Source: Clostridia bacterium
GTDB lineage: Bacteria > Bacillota > Thermoanaerobacteria > Thermoanaerobacterales > Thermoanaerobacteraceae
Direction of reading: 5' to 3'
Length of the DNA stretch: 64,000 nucleotides
NCBI GenBank assembly: GCA_012840485.1
Contig: DULG01000031.1
Location: 1 to 64,000, forward strand
This document shows, piece by piece, positions 62,461-64,000 of this stretch (within the stretch, counting starts at the first letter, position 1; every line of letters begins with the position of its first letter). Below the pieces are notes generated by a model. The model searched no databases. It had not been told where the DNA came from and worked only from the letters and a program-made list of their open reading frames with translations. A program made the translations under genes and the position numbers.

Positions 62461-63705
62461 CTATCTATTCTTCTTAAAGAGGTTCTTAAAAATTTCTTTC
62501 AATCTTCTAAGAATCATTCCATCTTCATTTATTTCATACACCATAGAGCTAGTTTTAGGCACTACTAAAATTCCCAATCCCAAAATCCCTTGAGGGTCTC
62601 TATATTCGTAATTAGTGTAGTTGCCATCTAAATCTCTGACTGTAATCCAGATAACAGTTGGATGCACATTTAGTATTCTTATTATGTCATCTGGTTCCCG
62701 AATAGGGATACTATTAATTTGCAATATCACATCTCCTGGTTTAATCCCCATTTGCCTTGCAGGTGAACCTTTAGCTGTCGCTAAAATCATAACTCCTACC
62801 TCAGGTGCTACAAAAATAGGCGGATTTTCTCTTTCCTCTTTTTGGCCTATTATAATTAAAAGCTCATGGCCGACAGGTGCAAAAATGGCAGCAAAATATT
62901 GGAATATTCTTATATAAATTCCTAATACTGCAAACAAAATCAAAACTGCGCTGAAGAAAAATAAGCGGCGAGAAGAAATTCGCGCTTTCTCCTCAGGAGG
63001 CTGAGTTAAAGCCAAATCACCATATCCCAATGCAGCCATAGCCGGCATAATTAAAAAAATTACATTGTTCAAATCAATTACCTCAGGTTTAATAATAGGC
63101 CACCAATCCGGCATATTGATTACATCTCCTGTCACCATCATTCCCGTAGCTATGGTAAGAGCTGCAAAAGGAATAGGCCAAAATTTCTGCATCGTGAAGC
63201 CTCCAGCTATTCTTCCATCTTGAAGGCGCACAAAAATTGGAGTAGGATTTCTTGCACCATCTATATATATAAGGAGGCTCTCCATCAGATGAAGAATTCC
63301 TACAATAGACATAAGTGCAGGAACACTTATCTTAGGAAGTCCAAAAAATAAGCTTGATAGTGAGATTATTCCTCCTGCGTAAGAAAAACAAATGTATCTG
63401 GGATTGATAAGCATTAAAAGTATAGCCAAAGGCCATACATACTGAAGGCCTATATTCTCTATTATTATCCCTAAAAATACCATTAGCAAACTGCCAATAA
63501 TCGCAGCAATCACTCCATAAAAGACAGAGTCAAGAACCAACTCTTTCATTGGTTCTTGCTCCTGTCCCATAATTTCTCTCTCTATAGCTATCTTATTTCT
63601 ATACTGCATTATTACAAGTATTATTACCACCCAGAAAAAGGGATTAAAGACTGATAGAGCTATTGTTTCTATGACCGTCCAAAAAACTTGAAGAAAAGTT
63701 ATCAT
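62461..63705 (-). CDS. PDZ-domain polytopic membrane protein, MinJ-like
   Basis: The 414-residue protein has about eight hydrophobic segments in the first 280 residues, then a PDZ domain (MILATAKGSPARQMGIKPGD, ILQINSIPIREPDDIIRIL) and a basic tail. This layout resembles Bacillus MinJ (YvjD), a division-site protein whose gene is also close to a Ctp protease gene. It starts 9 bp after the ctp stop. A role as a topological division factor or protease adaptor is inference by layout. Confidence 0.75.
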   Translation of the reverse strand: MITFLQVFWTVIETIALSVFNPFFWVVIILVIMQYRNKIAIEREIMGQEQEPMKELVLDSVFYGVIAAIIGSLLMVFLGIIIENIGLQYVWPLAILLMLINPRYICFSYAGGIISLSSLFFGLPKISVPALMSIVGILHLMESLLIYIDGARNPTPIFVRLQDGRIAGGFTMQKFWPIPFAALTIATGMMVTGDVINMPDWWPIIKPEVIDLNNVIFLIMPAMAALGYGDLALTQPPEEKARISSRRLFFFSAVLILFAVLGIYIRIFQYFAAIFAPVGHELLIIIGQKEERENPPIFVAPEVGVMILATAKGSPARQMGIKPGDVILQINSIPIREPDDIIRILNVHPTVIWITVRDLDGNYTNYEYRDPQGILGLGILVVPKTSSMVYEINEDGMILRRLKEIFKNLFKKNR

Positions 63706-63714
63706 TTTAACACC

Positions 63715-64000
63715 CTACTTTATCTCACTTTTTACAATTTCATAAGCTTTTATAAGTTGTGTATCTTCTTTCAAATCAGGAGTATCTTTAAGAGTATAAT
63801 CTTTGGGTAACTCCACCACATAGTTTGGATCAATACCTTTGCCTTGAATGTTAGTACCATCAGGAGTGTAATACCTCGCAATAGTATATTTTAATCCTGT
63901 TCCATCGCCAAAGTCAGCAATACTTTGCACTAGTCCTTTCCCAAAAGTGGTAGTACCTACTAAAACCCCTACTTTTCTATCTTTTATTGCTCCTGCTAAA
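63715..64000 (-). CDS. Carboxy-terminal processing protease (S41), C-terminal fragment
   Basis: Only the last 94 or so codons are inside the window; the gene continues beyond the right edge. The visible part includes LAGAIKDRKVGVLVGTTTFG followed by KGLVQS, which carries the catalytic lysine of the S41 Ser-Lys dyad, and then the beta-rich YYTPDGTNIQGKGIDPNYV typical of CtpA/CtpB. These proteases cleave exported proteins near their C-termini. It directly precedes the MinJ-like gene. Confidence 0.9.
   Translation of the reverse strand, partial: LAGAIKDRKVGVLVGTTTFGKGLVQSIADFGDGTGLKYTIARYYTPDGTNIQGKGIDPNYVVELPKDYTLKDTPDLKEDTQLIKAYEIVKSEIK

Noticed and set aside
1-64000. CRISPR arrays, tRNA or rRNA genes, riboswitches, prophage
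   Set aside because: No regularly spaced repeats, cloverleaf-like segments, conserved rRNA stretches, long structured leaders or phage structural genes were recognised. Intergenic gaps are nearly all shorter than 320 bp.

Overview
The window looks like a chromosomal segment of a low-GC, thermophilic, saccharolytic Firmicute. The best fit by recognition is Thermoanaerobacter, and the pectin genes suggest a T. italicus/T. mathranii-like strain; this is inferred from gene families and order, not from a database match. AGGAGG-type ribosome binding sites precede most genes, GTG and TTG starts are frequent, and almost everything lies on the minus strand. The exceptions are a Uma2-family gene and birA. 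I saw no rRNA, tRNA, CRISPR array, riboswitch or replication origin.

Region 1 (1-6500) is a galactose/galactoside unit. In transcription order it is galT, galK, galE, a ROK repressor, a mutarotase-like protein and the start of a GH4 alpha-galactosidase. The galT and melA promoter regions share a 19-bp AT-rich element that may be the ROK operator. Region 2 (6508-8690) holds a Uma2-family gene and a decayed IS1182-type element lying between convergent stop codons.

Region 3 (8687-28300) is a pectin/galacturonate catabolic island. It encodes a secreted GH28 exo-polygalacturonosidase, an ABC importer without its ATPase, an intracellular GH28, a GH4 likely galacturonidase and a GH105 unsaturated uronyl hydrolase. 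KduI, KduD, UxaC, a UxuB-type reductase, KdgK and KDPG aldolase complete most of the pathway, and two transporters (AEC, MATE) and a TIM-barrel isomerase sit among them. Region 4 (28446-34602) encodes a DeoR regulator, tagaturonate epimerase UxaE, a 2-hydroxyacid dehydrogenase, a gluconokinase and 6-phosphogluconate dehydrogenase. A nearly duplicated 57-nt control region precedes both the uxuB operon and the deoR-uxaE operon, so the two are probably co-regulated. Together they route galacturonate through tagaturonate, fructuronate and mannonate to KDG, KDPG and then pyruvate plus glyceraldehyde 3-phosphate. Mannonate dehydratase is not in the window.

Region 5 (34842-41754) is a LacI-controlled cluster of two Gfo/Idh/MocA dehydrogenases and two xylose-isomerase-like TIM barrels, followed by an AEC transporter and a 2-hydroxyacid dehydrogenase on what may be a separate transcript. 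Its substrate is unknown, and it is the best candidate here for an undescribed pathway. Region 6 (41980-43400) has a toxin-antitoxin pair with an apparent Phd/HicB hybrid antitoxin under a perfect palindromic operator, plus two small uncharacterised genes.

Region 7 (43503-50770) carries the AmmeMemoRadiSam pair (with Memo and AMMECR1 fused), a DUF624 membrane protein, an acyl-CoA ligase, a ROK glucokinase, a PHP phosphoesterase and HPr kinase. Region 8 (50914-64000) has birA, uvrC, a class B PBP, an FtsW/RodA protein, an FHA protein, uvrA, uvrB, a ComB-like phosphatase, a MinJ-like PDZ membrane protein and the end of a carboxy-terminal processing protease. Three operons (gal, uxuB, deoR-uxaE) have promoter-like elements that match the sigma-H consensus better than sigma-A.
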